From Rheinheimera lutimaris (GTDB lineage Bacteria; Pseudomonadota; Gammaproteobacteria; Enterobacterales; Alteromonadaceae), in assembly GCF_013283795.1 (NCBI RefSeq), contig NZ_JABSOD010000008.1:49063-113062 (forward strand): 64,000 nt of DNA, given 5' to 3'. Shown here piece after piece: positions 8,041-17,391 of the stretch. The notes under the pieces are model-generated. The model saw only the letters and a list, made by a program, of their open reading frames with translations. It was not told where the DNA came from and ran no database searches. Numbering within the stretch: the first letter of the stretch is position 1; every line of letters begins with the position of its first letter. The position numbers and the translations under genes are program-made.

Positions 8041-10770
8041 TTATAGCACCGGCCCAATCAGCTCAAATTCTGCCACCTGCATTAAATTGGTATCACCTTT
8101 GTTTTTTGTGATCTCAATGCGGTAGTGGCTGAAGCTGCGGCCATTTAACAGGCTGAAGCTGCGCCGCTCAGCACGGGCGGCAAAACTTTCACCTGCCCAG
8201 CCTCCCAATAGCTGCCAGCTTTCACCATCGTTTGAACCCAGCAGACGGAAGTTCTCCGGATCGCGCTCCGGCGCATCGTTTGCACTGGTCATAGCAAAGG
8301 TATTCACGATCACCGGTTCTGGCAGGCTGATTTCCAACCAGGATGGCACTTCAACCGACGGTACACCGCCGTTATCCAGCCATTTGCTTGCCGGGTCATT
8401 ATCAAACGCCATAGTGCCCGCTTCGCCATCACTGATAGCCGCACGCTCAGTAACCTGTGCTGCACCATTATCACTGTGATCCTGCGCCTGTACCTGCGGG
8501 CCTATCAGCTCAATTTCTGCTACCTGCATTAAGGCGCTATCACCTTTGTTTTTAGTGATATTCAGCCGGTAATGGCTGTAACCCAATGCATTGGCGACCG
8601 CAAAGCTTTGCCGCCCGGCGCGCTCGCTAAAACTTATACCGGCCCATTGGCCCAGCGTTAGCCAGGATTCGCCATCATTCGAGGCTAACAGGCTGAAATT
8701 CTCCGGATCGCGATCCGGTGCATCATTAGCACTAACCAGCGCCAGCATATTCACCGCTTGCGGCTCTGCCAGAACAACACTGACCCAGGCCGGGGCCTCA
8801 ACAGTTGGCACTGCTGTGTTATCCAGCCACTTAGTCTGGCTGTCACCATCAAAGGCATAGTCGGCCGCTTCGGCTTCACTGATGGCACCGCTGGAGGTTA
8901 CCGCAGTAGCGGTTAAAGCATGATTAAGCGCTGGCATTGCCGGCCCGACAAGCTCAATTTCAGCAATTTGCATTAAGCTGCTATCACCTTTGTTCTTTGT
9001 GATATTCAGCCGGTAGTAGTTATACGCCAGGCTATTACTGGTGCTGAACAAACGGCGTTGGCCGCGACTATCAAAACTCTCACCGGCCCACTCGCCTAAT
9101 GTCAGCCAACTGACGCCATCGTTAGAGGCCTGCAGGTTAAAGTTTTCCGGGTCACGCTCGGGCGCATCATTAGCGCTGCTGATAGCAATGTTGCTAACCG
9201 CTTTTGCTTCGCTAAACTGCACCTGTACCCAGGAAGGTTGCTCAGCCGTTGGCACCGCAGTATTATCCAGCCATTTTGTGTTTAGCAAGCCATCAAATGC
9301 CATATCGGCGCTTTCTGCATCGCCAATGGCGCCACTGGCACTGATACTGCCGCCTTGCTGAATTTGGTCGGGATACACCGGGCCAAACAACTGTACTTCG
9401 GCCAGTTGCATTAAGTTAGTATCGCCTTTATTTTTAGTGATGTTGAGCCGGTAATAGCTGTACGGCAGGCTGTTGCTAAAAGCAAAATCCTGCGCGGTTA
9501 AGCGCTGCTCAAAGCTGATACCAGCCCACTGCCCCAACGTAAACCAGCTTTCACCATCGTTAGAGGCTTGCAGGTTAAAGTTTTCCGGATCGCGATCCGG
9601 TGCATCGTTAGCGCTGGTGATAGATAACACACTGATAGCTTGCGGCTGGGCATACCGCAGCGTTAGCCAAGCCGGCGCATCTGCAGTTGGCACCGCAGTA
9701 TTATCCAGCCATTTAGTATCGGCACTGCCATCAAAGGCCTGGTCACCACTTTCGCCATCGCTGATAGCACCGCGGAAACTGATTTGCGCACCGGTTAAGT
9801 AAGCCGCAGTGGTGTATTCACGGATCGGCCCGCTGCTGTTTTTAGCCACTACCAGCGGCAGTTCAACATCAATAATGCTGTCCGGGGTTAAACCCAACTC
9901 TGCCAGCACCGGATGGCCCTGCAATGCATCAAGCAACTGTTGGCGCAGTGCTGTGGCTGCTGCCTCATCACCTTCTGCGGCCAGCGCAACCTGTGCTGCT
10001 GCGGCGGCGAACGTATCGGCCAGGGTTGCCCCAGCACCAATGTAGGCAAAGGCAGCATTAACAAAGGACAACCGAATTAACTGGTTGCTGCTTTGGGCGA
10101 AGTTCTCCGCGTTGTCGGCGCTGAGCAGTGGTTGCTGCATCAGGTTTATTGCCGGCATGTCTACGCCAAGAATGCGTAGCAGCTGCGCGGAATACTCCAG
10201 TTGCGCCGGCTCCAGCGTAGCCAGTGCCGACACATTACGCCCTCCGGTAATGGCGGCCTCCAGCAACTGGCTGGCAAAAGTGGTTAGGGCATTAACCTGC
10301 ACCGTGGCATCTGCGGTGCCATCGGCAGTTGCACCAAGCGGCGTTTTTAACCAAAACAGGTTGCTTAGGGTTACCTCTCCCAGCGCGTCTGCGCCGACTG
10401 CAGCACCTAAGGCTGCTTCGCCGCACAGGTTAAGATCACACAGCATGCTGCTACCGGCGGTAGTGGTAACCACCAGCTTGTGCACTGCGCTAAAAGCATA
10501 GCCAGGTGCTGATGTCAGGGTGGTAGCGGCCATACCGCTGCTGTCAGTTTGCGTAGCAGTGCTGGTTACCGCTGTGCCGTTTAGGGCGCTCACACTAACA
10601 GCGGCGCCGGTTAAAATACCTTTTACTGCACTGGCGCTTAGATCAGCTGAGGTTGATACCGGTGTAGGTGCATTATTCACATCCGGCGTTTCACCACTGT
10701 CGCAGCCGGTTAGCACCGCTAATGCCGCTGCCATGGCACACAGCAGCTGACGTTGTTGTATTGTTTTCAT
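8041..10770 (-). CDS. Outer-membrane-type lipoprotein with four discoidin (F5/8 type C)-like repeats
   Basis: This 909-residue protein starts with a lipoprotein signal (LAVLTGC, Cys23), then an acidic linker and an alpha/beta region to about residue 320. Four tandem domains of about 147 residues follow (about 330-464, 476-610, 624-758, 772-907). Each has AFDG..TKWLDN, a SANDAPxRDPENFxL core, SNDGxSWxxLGxWAG, YRLNITKNKGD and LMQxAExxLxGP, which is the layout of F5/8 type C/CBM32-like sugar-binding modules. No catalytic domain is recognised. It lies 28 bp downstream of a TonB-dependent receptor and is presumably its surface partner, capturing a glycan or glycoprotein. The ligand is unknown. Confidence 0.75.
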   Translation of the reverse strand: MKTIQQRQLLCAMAAALAVLTGCDSGETPDVNNAPTPVSTSADLSASAVKGILTGAAVSVSALNGTAVTSTATQTDSSGMAATTLTSAPGYAFSAVHKLVVTTTAGSSMLCDLNLCGEAALGAAVGADALGEVTLSNLFWLKTPLGATADGTADATVQVNALTTFASQLLEAAITGGRNVSALATLEPAQLEYSAQLLRILGVDMPAINLMQQPLLSADNAENFAQSSNQLIRLSFVNAAFAYIGAGATLADTFAAAAAQVALAAEGDEAAATALRQQLLDALQGHPVLAELGLTPDSIIDVELPLVVAKNSSGPIREYTTAAYLTGAQISFRGAISDGESGDQAFDGSADTKWLDNTAVPTADAPAWLTLRYAQPQAISVLSITSANDAPDRDPENFNLQASNDGESWFTLGQWAGISFEQRLTAQDFAFSNSLPYSYYRLNITKNKGDTNLMQLAEVQLFGPVYPDQIQQGGSISASGAIGDAESADMAFDGLLNTKWLDNTAVPTAEQPSWVQVQFSEAKAVSNIAISSANDAPERDPENFNLQASNDGVSWLTLGEWAGESFDSRGQRRLFSTSNSLAYNYYRLNITKNKGDSSLMQIAEIELVGPAMPALNHALTATAVTSSGAISEAEAADYAFDGDSQTKWLDNTAVPTVEAPAWVSVVLAEPQAVNMLALVSANDAPDRDPENFSLLASNDGESWLTLGQWAGISFSERAGRQSFAVANALGYSHYRLNITKNKGDSALMQVAEIELIGPQVQAQDHSDNGAAQVTERAAISDGEAGTMAFDNDPASKWLDNGGVPSVEVPSWLEISLPEPVIVNTFAMTSANDAPERDPENFRLLGSNDGESWQLLGGWAGESFAARAERRSFSLLNGRSFSHYRIEITKNKGDTNLMQVAEFELIGPVL
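8050..9783 (-). repeat. Four tandem ~440-bp coding repeats
   Basis: The four discoidin-like modules are repeated in the DNA at a period of about 440 bp, with long shared stretches such as the codons for RDPENF and ITKNKGD. Copies run approximately 9379-9783, 8941-9345, 8497-8901 and 8050-8457. Such repeats can recombine and change copy number. Confidence 0.85.
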
Positions 10771-10798
10771 TATATGTTCTGCCTCTTGTCTGCCTGGT

Positions 10799-13762
10799 TC
10801 AGAAATTAAACGTAATACCCGCGTAGTAACGCCGGCCAGAGTAGCTATTGCTTAAAAAGCGCGCATCGGTGTCATTACCTAACCTGGAGGTTGACTCAGA
10901 TTTAGTCAGGTTGATTACCGAAGCACTTAGTAGCCAGCGCTCGGTCAGGGCGTAGGAGGCATTTACATCGACCTGATCGTACGGGTCCTGGTACACGTTT
11001 AAACCACTGTTAATACCCAGCACGGTTTCGCCACGCTTGTTGTAAGAGGCTCGGATGCTGTAATCGTCCGTTTCGTAAAACGCCGACAGGTTGTATTGGT
11101 ACTTAGCGCTACCTACCAGCGGCGATTCGCCAAATTTTTCGCCATCGACATTCACATCAGCCTGGTTGGTTTTGTTGTAGGTATAGTTGGCATTCAGGCC
11201 AAATCCGTTGGCAAAAGCGTGCTGAATAAACAGCTCCACGCCCTGCGACTTGGCATTAGAGCCATTACCTACAGTGCTGTACGGGCTAACAGTGATTTGG
11301 CCCGGCTCAACCACACCCGGCTCGCCGGCAAAATCGCGCACCGAATCAATGATCAGCGGCACAACAAAGTTGTCAACGTCTTTATAAAACAGCGCCATAC
11401 CCACTGCTGAGCCGGTGCCGTAGTAGTACTCGATGGACACATCGGCCTGCATCGATTCAAACGGTTTCAGGTTTTTATTACCACCACTGCCGCTAAAACC
11501 CGGTTGAGTGTTAAAAGCGGCGCGGTCATCTGCCCATTCATCTGAAACAAAGCTTATACGCTCCTGGCTACCCAAATCACCGTAGCCCGGCGGCGACATC
11601 ACTTTGGCCAGCGCACTACGTACCACCAGGTTATCACCAGCGTCCCACACCAGGTTCAGGCTGGGCAATACATAGGTTTCCTCGCTGGTTTGCGATATCA
11701 GCTGCCAATTTTCGACAAAACGGGCGTCACCGGTAACAGGTAAACCGGTTACATCGTCGGTATGATCAAGAAAGTAGGTATACAAATCAGTCGATTCGCC
11801 GGTGGTTTTGGTTTTTACTACCCGCACACCGGTGTTACCGCGAAAATCACCAAAGCTGAAATCGCCCTGCAGGTAAAATGCTTTACCTTGCTCACGGATG
11901 TTATAGACAAAATTATCTTCGATCCGGGTATAAGGCTTGTAGTTGCTTAAAATAATGTCGCGATACTTGTCCCAGTCAATAACCGGCATCAGGTTAATAT
12001 CAAAGCCACCGGCAATATTACCTTCACCTTGCTGTTTTAATACGTCTTTTGCCAGTGGCATACCACCATTCCACTGATAGCTGTCAAACTGGTCAATCCC
12101 CCGGCCACTGGCCAGCGCACCTTCAATGTCAAAATCCGGCGCCAGGAAAAAGTTATTGCCGGTTTCGCGGTGTAACTTGGCATCACGGAATTTCAGGCCG
12201 GTACGAACCAGGGTAAAAATCCCCCAATCAACATCAAAATCAAGATCAAACTGATAGTAGCGCTCTTCTAACGTGCTGCGTACAAAGCTGGAGTTAGACG
12301 AGCCGGGATCCCGACCTCCGCCGACACCACTTAACAAGTTGGTTAGCGTGCTTGGATCCATATACATCGACATACGATCGCCCAGCGCCCAGCCGGCATA
12401 TTGAGCAGCATTCTCAATAAAGGGTTGGTTTTCGCCCCAGTTTGAACTCTTATACGCCACATCCCAGCTTTCTGTAGGCCCGCCTTTAGCCTCTGTGTTA
12501 CCGGCAACCAGTTTCAGCCGGTAAGTGTCACCCTCGTAGCTGAGGTTAAAATCGAAAGTATCAGAGGTAGATTCTTCTCTGACATAGCTGCCATTCATCC
12601 ACGGAAACTGCAAGTCGTTTTCAGCACCACCGGCGCCGACGGTATAGTCCATGCCGGTAATAACGGTACCGGAATCATCCAGCGTTACGCCGGTAAGAAA
12701 ATTAGGGTTTAATGACCACTCCGGCATCGACACCCCTGAGCGGGTTCTGTCCTGACCCAGGGTAAAGCCAAAATAGTTAAACCCCAGTTCCAGCCGGTCA
12801 GTTGGCCGCCATTGTCCGGTTAACTGCAAGCCCTCACGCTCGCGCTCTTCTTTGGTAATGCCAACCCGCGCCACCTGCGGAAACCAGACACCGTTATAAA
12901 CATTGCCCTGTGCATCCGTCAGCTCTGCCCAGTTGTTATTGTTATCTACCGGGTTGCCGTTAACATCTACAGCGGTATCCGCTACGCCACTCCAGCGCCA
13001 GATACTTGAATCTGTGCCGCCAGACAGCACGCGGCTGGTACGGTTTTGCCGGGTATAGCCAACCAGCAGACCAACACTCTCAGCCTCGTTTTTCCACGAA
13101 TACACCCCGGTAAACTGCGGCTCGTATTTGTCGGTAACATCGGCGTAGGTAGATTCGATATTTAATACGCCGGAATTAGCTTCCATATCAAACGGTTTGC
13201 GCGTGTGCAGCAGTACGGTACCACCAACACCACCCGCATCTAACCGGGCTTCAGGTGATTTAAATACCTCTACCTTCTGGATCATGGCCGAGGGCAGCAG
13301 GGTGTAATCAAACGAACGCGATGGTTCGCCCGGCGACGATGCAATAAAGTTACCGTTTAATTGAGTAAACGTCAGATCAGACGACAAACCACGGATACTC
13401 ACCGTTGATCCCTCGCCGCCATCGCGCTGGATCACCACGCCCGGCACGCGCTGCAGCGAGTCAGCGATGTTTTTATCCGGAAACTTACCGATATCTTCTG
13501 CGGTAATAGCATCCACCACTGCGCTGGACAGCCGCTTAATAGCCATATTTTCGGCCATGCTGGCGCGAATGCCGCGCACCTGCACCACTTCAATTTCTAC
13601 TTCTTCTTTGTTGTCTGTTGCCGGCTCAGCTTGTTGCGCCAATGCAGTATTAGCCGCTGATAATAACAAGCTCAGGCTGACTGCCTGCGCCAGCCGGTGT
13701 TTTCGCAGCCGCGCAGGCTGCGTGGTGTTCCCCGTTTTACTGTAGCTATTGTTATAGGACAT
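10799..13762 (-). CDS. TonB-dependent outer-membrane receptor
   Basis: This 987-residue receptor has an N-terminal signal peptide (hydrophobic LAQAVSLSLLLSAANTALA) and a TonB-box-like EVVQVRGIRASM. The plug domain contains DIGKFPDKNIADSLQRVPGV, GEGSTVSIRGL and the VEVFKSPEARLDAGGVGG segment. A long beta-barrel ends in an aromatic YYAGITFNF. The plug motifs place it with the large Caulobacter/Xanthomonas/Alteromonas carbohydrate-type receptors (TIGR01782-like). It is co-transcribed with the discoidin lipoprotein and lies next to a sugar-oxidation locus, so an oligosaccharide or glycopeptide is a likely substrate. No copy of the LacI palindrome found near the adjacent genes is visible upstream of it. 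Confidence 0.92.
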   Translation of the reverse strand: MSYNNSYSKTGNTTQPARLRKHRLAQAVSLSLLLSAANTALAQQAEPATDNKEEVEIEVVQVRGIRASMAENMAIKRLSSAVVDAITAEDIGKFPDKNIADSLQRVPGVVIQRDGGEGSTVSIRGLSSDLTFTQLNGNFIASSPGEPSRSFDYTLLPSAMIQKVEVFKSPEARLDAGGVGGTVLLHTRKPFDMEANSGVLNIESTYADVTDKYEPQFTGVYSWKNEAESVGLLVGYTRQNRTSRVLSGGTDSSIWRWSGVADTAVDVNGNPVDNNNNWAELTDAQGNVYNGVWFPQVARVGITKEEREREGLQLTGQWRPTDRLELGFNYFGFTLGQDRTRSGVSMPEWSLNPNFLTGVTLDDSGTVITGMDYTVGAGGAENDLQFPWMNGSYVREESTSDTFDFNLSYEGDTYRLKLVAGNTEAKGGPTESWDVAYKSSNWGENQPFIENAAQYAGWALGDRMSMYMDPSTLTNLLSGVGGGRDPGSSNSSFVRSTLEERYYQFDLDFDVDWGIFTLVRTGLKFRDAKLHRETGNNFFLAPDFDIEGALASGRGIDQFDSYQWNGGMPLAKDVLKQQGEGNIAGGFDINLMPVIDWDKYRDIILSNYKPYTRIEDNFVYNIREQGKAFYLQGDFSFGDFRGNTGVRVVKTKTTGESTDLYTYFLDHTDDVTGLPVTGDARFVENWQLISQTSEETYVLPSLNLVWDAGDNLVVRSALAKVMSPPGYGDLGSQERISFVSDEWADDRAAFNTQPGFSGSGGNKNLKPFESMQADVSIEYYYGTGSAVGMALFYKDVDNFVVPLIIDSVRDFAGEPGVVEPGQITVSPYSTVGNGSNAKSQGVELFIQHAFANGFGLNANYTYNKTNQADVNVDGEKFGESPLVGSAKYQYNLSAFYETDDYSIRASYNKRGETVLGINSGLNVYQDPYDQVDVNASYALTERWLLSASVINLTKSESTSRLGNDTDARFLSNSYSGRRYYAGITFNF

Positions 13763-13873
13763 AGTGTGTTGCTCTCATTTTTTTAGTTTTAGCTATTGTT
13801 CTGAGCAATGAGTTTCTCTTACCGCCTAAACGCAGTCAGAACCCTGTTGTTATCACTTGTGTCAGATTGAGGT

Positions 13874-13891
13874 GCCCTCTAGCGCGAGGGC
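13874..13891 (-). other. Hairpin directly after the small-subunit stop codon
   Basis: GCCCTC (13874-13879) and GAGGGC (13886-13891) form a 6-bp stem with a 6-nt loop. It has no T-run in either direction, so it is more likely a 3'-end or RNA-stability hairpin than an intrinsic terminator. Confidence 0.4.
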
Positions 13892-13897
13892 CCTGGT

Positions 13898-14557
13898 TTA
13901 ACTTTTCAGTTTCAGCTTGCGCAGTACCTCGTCAGAGGGGCCATCAAAACTGGCTGTTGGTTTGTTGCCGATATAGCCAATGTCTGCCATGCCGGGGTCA
14001 GTGGTGTAAAACGCTGTAGCAGTTAAGTCCCGCACTTTGGCAAAGAAACGCGCACCGTGTTTCAGGTTGTCCGCCGCTTTGGGCTCATAACAGATATCGT
14101 CACAAATTTGCTGCTGTTGGTCGGCATTCAGCTCGGCAAAGGCTTTGCCGAAGCGTTTTTTTGCTTCACCGTTTAACCAAACCAAACCACCGCGCACCAG
14201 GATTAAATCAGCCTTTTGCTGCGGATAAGGCGCGCTGACCCATTCATTAATAAAGTGTTGTGCCCCCAAGCTGGCGGCAGAAGGCGACTGCGCATCTTCC
14301 GGAATAATGATGTCAGCCAGCACCGCCAAATCATCCAGCTCAGCCTGAGTCAGTGTCATAGACCACGGCACTATCGGTTTAAGCATATCCGGATCGGTGG
14401 GCCGGTAAATCAGTTCAGCGCCTTTGGTTTTCGCCGTTACCGCCGCCGCGTGGCCGGCCATGCTAATTACCGGTATCGCCACGGCAGCCGTTGCCAGCAG
14501 CTTTAGCGCATCACGGCGTTTTAAATTGGTGTTATGGTCTTGGTTGTCGTGTGCCAT
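13898..14557 (-). CDS. Gluconate 2-dehydrogenase subunit 3-like small subunit of a GMC dehydrogenase
   Basis: This protein of about 219 residues has a Tat leader (LKRRDALKLLATAAVAIPVI) and a gluconate_2-dh3 domain: TQAELDDLAVLADIIIPED, SPSAASLGAQHFINEW, and LTATAFYTTDPGMADIGYIGN. In membrane-bound sugar dehydrogenases this subunit carries the Tat signal and takes the flavoprotein subunit across the inner membrane with it. The ATG at 14557, 2 bp before the end of the GMC gene and with AAGGA upstream, is a better start than the longer frame from 14614. It follows the GMC gene directly, as in known glucoside 3-dehydrogenases. Confidence 0.85.
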   Translation of the reverse strand: MAHDNQDHNTNLKRRDALKLLATAAVAIPVISMAGHAAAVTAKTKGAELIYRPTDPDMLKPIVPWSMTLTQAELDDLAVLADIIIPEDAQSPSAASLGAQHFINEWVSAPYPQQKADLILVRGGLVWLNGEAKKRFGKAFAELNADQQQQICDDICYEPKAADNLKHGARFFAKVRDLTATAFYTTDPGMADIGYIGNKPTASFDGPSDEVLRKLKLKS

Positions 14558-14558
14558 A

Positions 14559-16355
14559 TTAAATATTCCTTTGCTTGAACTGCTCAACAATGTAATCACT
14601 GGTGCGCCAGGCAAGCGCCAGAATAGTCAGGGTTGGGTTTTTATCGGCGTTCGACGCAAAAGGCGCGCCGTCGGCGACAAACAAGTTAGGTACATCCCAC
14701 GCCTGACAATGCTGATTCAGCACGGATTTTTTGCGGTCAGCCCCCATAATGGTGCCGCCCACTTCATGGATAATAGAACCGCCACTGGCGATAGCCTTAC
14801 GGCCATCGGTTTCAATGCTGCTGGTTACCTTGCCGCCCATGCCGGTAATAATATCGGCAAAGGTTTTATGCATATGCGCGGCCTGATTTATCTCATGCTC
14901 TGACCACTGCCAGTGAAACTTCAGCACCGGTATGCCCCATTGATCTACCACCGTCGGATCCAGTTCGGCATAGCTGTTTTCATTCGGGATCATTTCACCG
15001 CGGCCGGCAAAATGGACAAAGGTACCGTAGTAGCGTCGGCACGCTTGCTTAAAGTCAGCACCGTAAGCGCCTTCGGTAAAGCTCTGCAAACCGCCAAAGG
15101 CACCGGCCCCCGGCATCCCGCGACCACCGCTCATTTCAATATGGTAACCGCGGGCGAAATTCAGCTTGCCGGCCTTTTGCTGCTTGTACAGCCACCAGGG
15201 CTGGTACAAATGCATACCGGATGCGCCGTCTTCATTCATCGGCGGCAGGCCTTCCAGCGCCGGAATTTGGCCGCTGACACCAGCGCCGACAGTGTCCATA
15301 AGGTATTTACCGACCAAACCTGAGCTGTTAGCAATGCCGTCCGGAAACAACGGGCTGCGTGAATTGAGGAAAATTCGCGCTGTTTCAGCGGCACTGGCCG
15401 CCACCACGACTGCGCGGCCTTTAACTTTCACTTCCTGGCGGCTGTTTTTATCGATGTAGATCACGCCATCGGCTTTACCGGCTTTGTTCAGCGTAACTTC
15501 GCGCACCATAGCATCGGTAATAATGGTCAGGTTGCCGGTAGCAAGCGCCGGCGGGATCAGCACCGTGGTTGACTGGAAATTGGCTTTAATAGAGCAACCA
15601 CGGCCACACGGTGTGGCCCAAAAGCAGGCCGCACGGGATTGCATAGAGTCTGCCACCACTTTTTGCCCCAAAGCACTGTGTGGAAACAGTTTCGCCGGTA
15701 ACCGGGTATGGTCCTGGCGCTGGCTTAAAATGGCCAAATGCGCCGGGATCACCGGGATTTTCAACTCATCACAGGATTTCTTTGCCAATAGCTCGTAAGC
15801 ACGCGGCTTTGGTGCCGGTTGTAAAATGCCTTCCGGCGAGTCTGGGGTGTTTTCTAACCCGTGGCCGGTTTCACCGTACACACCTATCAGCATTTCGGTT
15901 TTATCGTAGTAAGGCGCTAAATCGGCATAGCTTATCGGCCAGTCAAGCCCCAGCCCATCGCGACTATAGGGTTTAAAGTCGTACTCGCCGTTACGCAGTG
16001 AAATACGCCCCCAATGGTTGGTACGGCCGCCCAACATACGGGCCCGCCACCAGTCAAAGCGTTGCTGTGGCTCGTGGCTGGCCTGAGTATAGGGTTCACC
16101 CGGTACCTGCCAGCCACCGTCGATGGTGGCATCATAAAAGCCAAAGGGTTTGTCCGGTGTACTGGCACCGCGCAGTGGTGCATCTTTTGGCAGGTTAAAC
16201 ATCGGCGTTTCGGTTACCGGGTCATAATGCCGCCCTGCTTCGAGCATCAACACCTTTAAGCCGGCAATACTGAGTATCAGCGCCGACATACCACCGCCGG
16301 CACCGGAGCCGACCACTATTACATCATATTCCTGTTGTCCGGATGGTCCTGACAT
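14559..16355 (-). CDS. GMC-family FAD sugar dehydrogenase, large subunit (glucoside 3-dehydrogenase-like)
   Basis: This protein of about 598 residues has the FAD-binding motif YDVIVVGSGAGGGMSALIL at the N-terminus, MLGGRTNHWGRISLR in the middle and a GMC C-terminal domain, with HEVGGTIMG and the substrate/FAD segment NADKNPTLTILALAWR. This is the arrangement of gluconate, sorbitol and glucoside 3-dehydrogenases, which oxidise a sugar hydroxyl at the periplasmic face and pass electrons on. It has no signal of its own; the small subunit just downstream carries the Tat leader. The ATG at 16355, after GAGGAGAG, is preferred over the frame start at 16379. A LacI-type palindrome lies 93 bp upstream. 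I see no cytochrome c subunit nearby. Confidence 0.85.
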   Translation of the reverse strand: MSGPSGQQEYDVIVVGSGAGGGMSALILSIAGLKVLMLEAGRHYDPVTETPMFNLPKDAPLRGASTPDKPFGFYDATIDGGWQVPGEPYTQASHEPQQRFDWWRARMLGGRTNHWGRISLRNGEYDFKPYSRDGLGLDWPISYADLAPYYDKTEMLIGVYGETGHGLENTPDSPEGILQPAPKPRAYELLAKKSCDELKIPVIPAHLAILSQRQDHTRLPAKLFPHSALGQKVVADSMQSRAACFWATPCGRGCSIKANFQSTTVLIPPALATGNLTIITDAMVREVTLNKAGKADGVIYIDKNSRQEVKVKGRAVVVAASAAETARIFLNSRSPLFPDGIANSSGLVGKYLMDTVGAGVSGQIPALEGLPPMNEDGASGMHLYQPWWLYKQQKAGKLNFARGYHIEMSGGRGMPGAGAFGGLQSFTEGAYGADFKQACRRYYGTFVHFAGRGEMIPNENSYAELDPTVVDQWGIPVLKFHWQWSEHEINQAAHMHKTFADIITGMGGKVTSSIETDGRKAIASGGSIIHEVGGTIMGADRKKSVLNQHCQAWDVPNLFVADGAPFASNADKNPTLTILALAWRTSDYIVEQFKQRNI

Positions 16356-16447
16356 CTTGCACTCTCCTCGTCTGCACACTTTGTACCAGTGCGCCTTGTT
16401 ATAATATTGTTTGCCGCTATGGCATTAGTCGTGTTCTAACCGCAATT

Positions 16448-16461
16448 TGTAACCGGTTACA
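16448..16461. promoter_or_regulatory. LacI-type operator upstream of the GMC dehydrogenase
   Basis: The perfect 14-bp palindrome TGTAACCGGTTACA, with the central CCGG typical of LacI/GalR sites, lies in the 142-bp gap before the GMC gene. The same sequence recurs at 21839 and 23188, and with one change at 18444. Confidence 0.8.
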
Positions 16462-16497
16462 CTGCAACCGCAAAAATACCGGACCTCAGGCTTAGCC

Positions 16498-17391
16498 TTA
16501 ACGTCCGGCGTGGCTGGCGACGGCCAGCAGTAAATCTCTGGTAGCACGGATGCCGGCGTCTTCGTCAGCATTTGGGCCTTCGTATTCAATGCCGATATAG
16601 CCCTGATAGCCGGCGTTTTGGATCAGTTGCCACATGCGTTGATAATCGATACTGCGCTCGGCGCCGCTGTCATCAAAAGCATAACTTTTGGCACTGACCC
16701 CTTTGGCATAAGGCAGCAGCAATTGCATGCCCTGATATTTATCACCACTAAAGTTACCAAAATCGGGCAGGCTGCCAACATTACCGGCCTGCTGCAGTAC
16801 TGTAGCCAACCAGTTGGCATCCATTGAGTGGCCCATGTGATTTTCGACGATAATGTTGATACCAAAGGGCGCAGCAAAAGCTGCCAATTGTTGCAGGCCG
16901 GACACTGCTGCTTGTTGCATCTGCAGAGCATCGGTTTTGGCATGGTCTGCGATACTGACGCGGATAGCATGGCAGCCTAAAAAGGCAGCGGCTTCAACCC
17001 ATTTATAGTGATTTTCCACCGCCTGCAGGCGTTGCTTTGCATCCACTGCGGCCAGATCGCCTTCAGCGTCAACCATGATCAATAAGCTGCGGACACCGCT
17101 GTCATCGGCGCGCTGTTTTAACTGACGTAAAAACAGCTGGTCTTGCGCTTTGTCGGCAAAAAACTGATTCACGTATTCGACTGCGTCGAGCTGAAAATCA
17201 CGCTGGGTTTTCACAGCAAAATCCAGCACTTTAAGCTGACCGGAACGCAGCTGGCGATGCAAGGACCACTGCGCCAGCGAAATTTTCGGTTGTACCGGGC
17301 CGGCGGCAAACAACGACCAGCTTAGCGGTAACTGACTGGCCAGCCCGGCAACGGCAGCAGCGGAAAGAAACCGACGGCGGTTAAGGCTCAT
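16498..17391 (-). CDS. Tat-exported TIM-barrel sugar isomerase/epimerase-like protein
   Basis: This 297-residue protein begins MSLNRRRFLSAAAVAGLAS, a twin-arginine leader, followed by an AP-endonuclease-2/xylose-isomerase-like TIM barrel. Metal-ligand-type residues appear in VEYVNQFF, NIIVENHMGHSMD, LPDFGNF and IGIEYEG. Members of this family include hydroxypyruvate isomerases and, in keto-sugar pathways, enzymes acting on 3-keto-glycosides or their lyase products. The Tat leader places this one in the periplasm, the same compartment as the dehydrogenase. It overlaps the upstream tatA gene by 11 bp. Its exact reaction cannot be read from the sequence. Confidence 0.75.
   Translation of the reverse strand: MSLNRRRFLSAAAVAGLASQLPLSWSLFAAGPVQPKISLAQWSLHRQLRSGQLKVLDFAVKTQRDFQLDAVEYVNQFFADKAQDQLFLRQLKQRADDSGVRSLLIMVDAEGDLAAVDAKQRLQAVENHYKWVEAAAFLGCHAIRVSIADHAKTDALQMQQAAVSGLQQLAAFAAPFGINIIVENHMGHSMDANWLATVLQQAGNVGSLPDFGNFSGDKYQGMQLLLPYAKGVSAKSYAFDDSGAERSIDYQRMWQLIQNAGYQGYIGIEYEGPNADEDAGIRATRDLLLAVASHAGR

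Noticed and set aside
13874-13891. Intrinsic terminator after the GMC small subunit
   Set aside because: The hairpin has no T-run on the minus strand, so I list it only as a hairpin.
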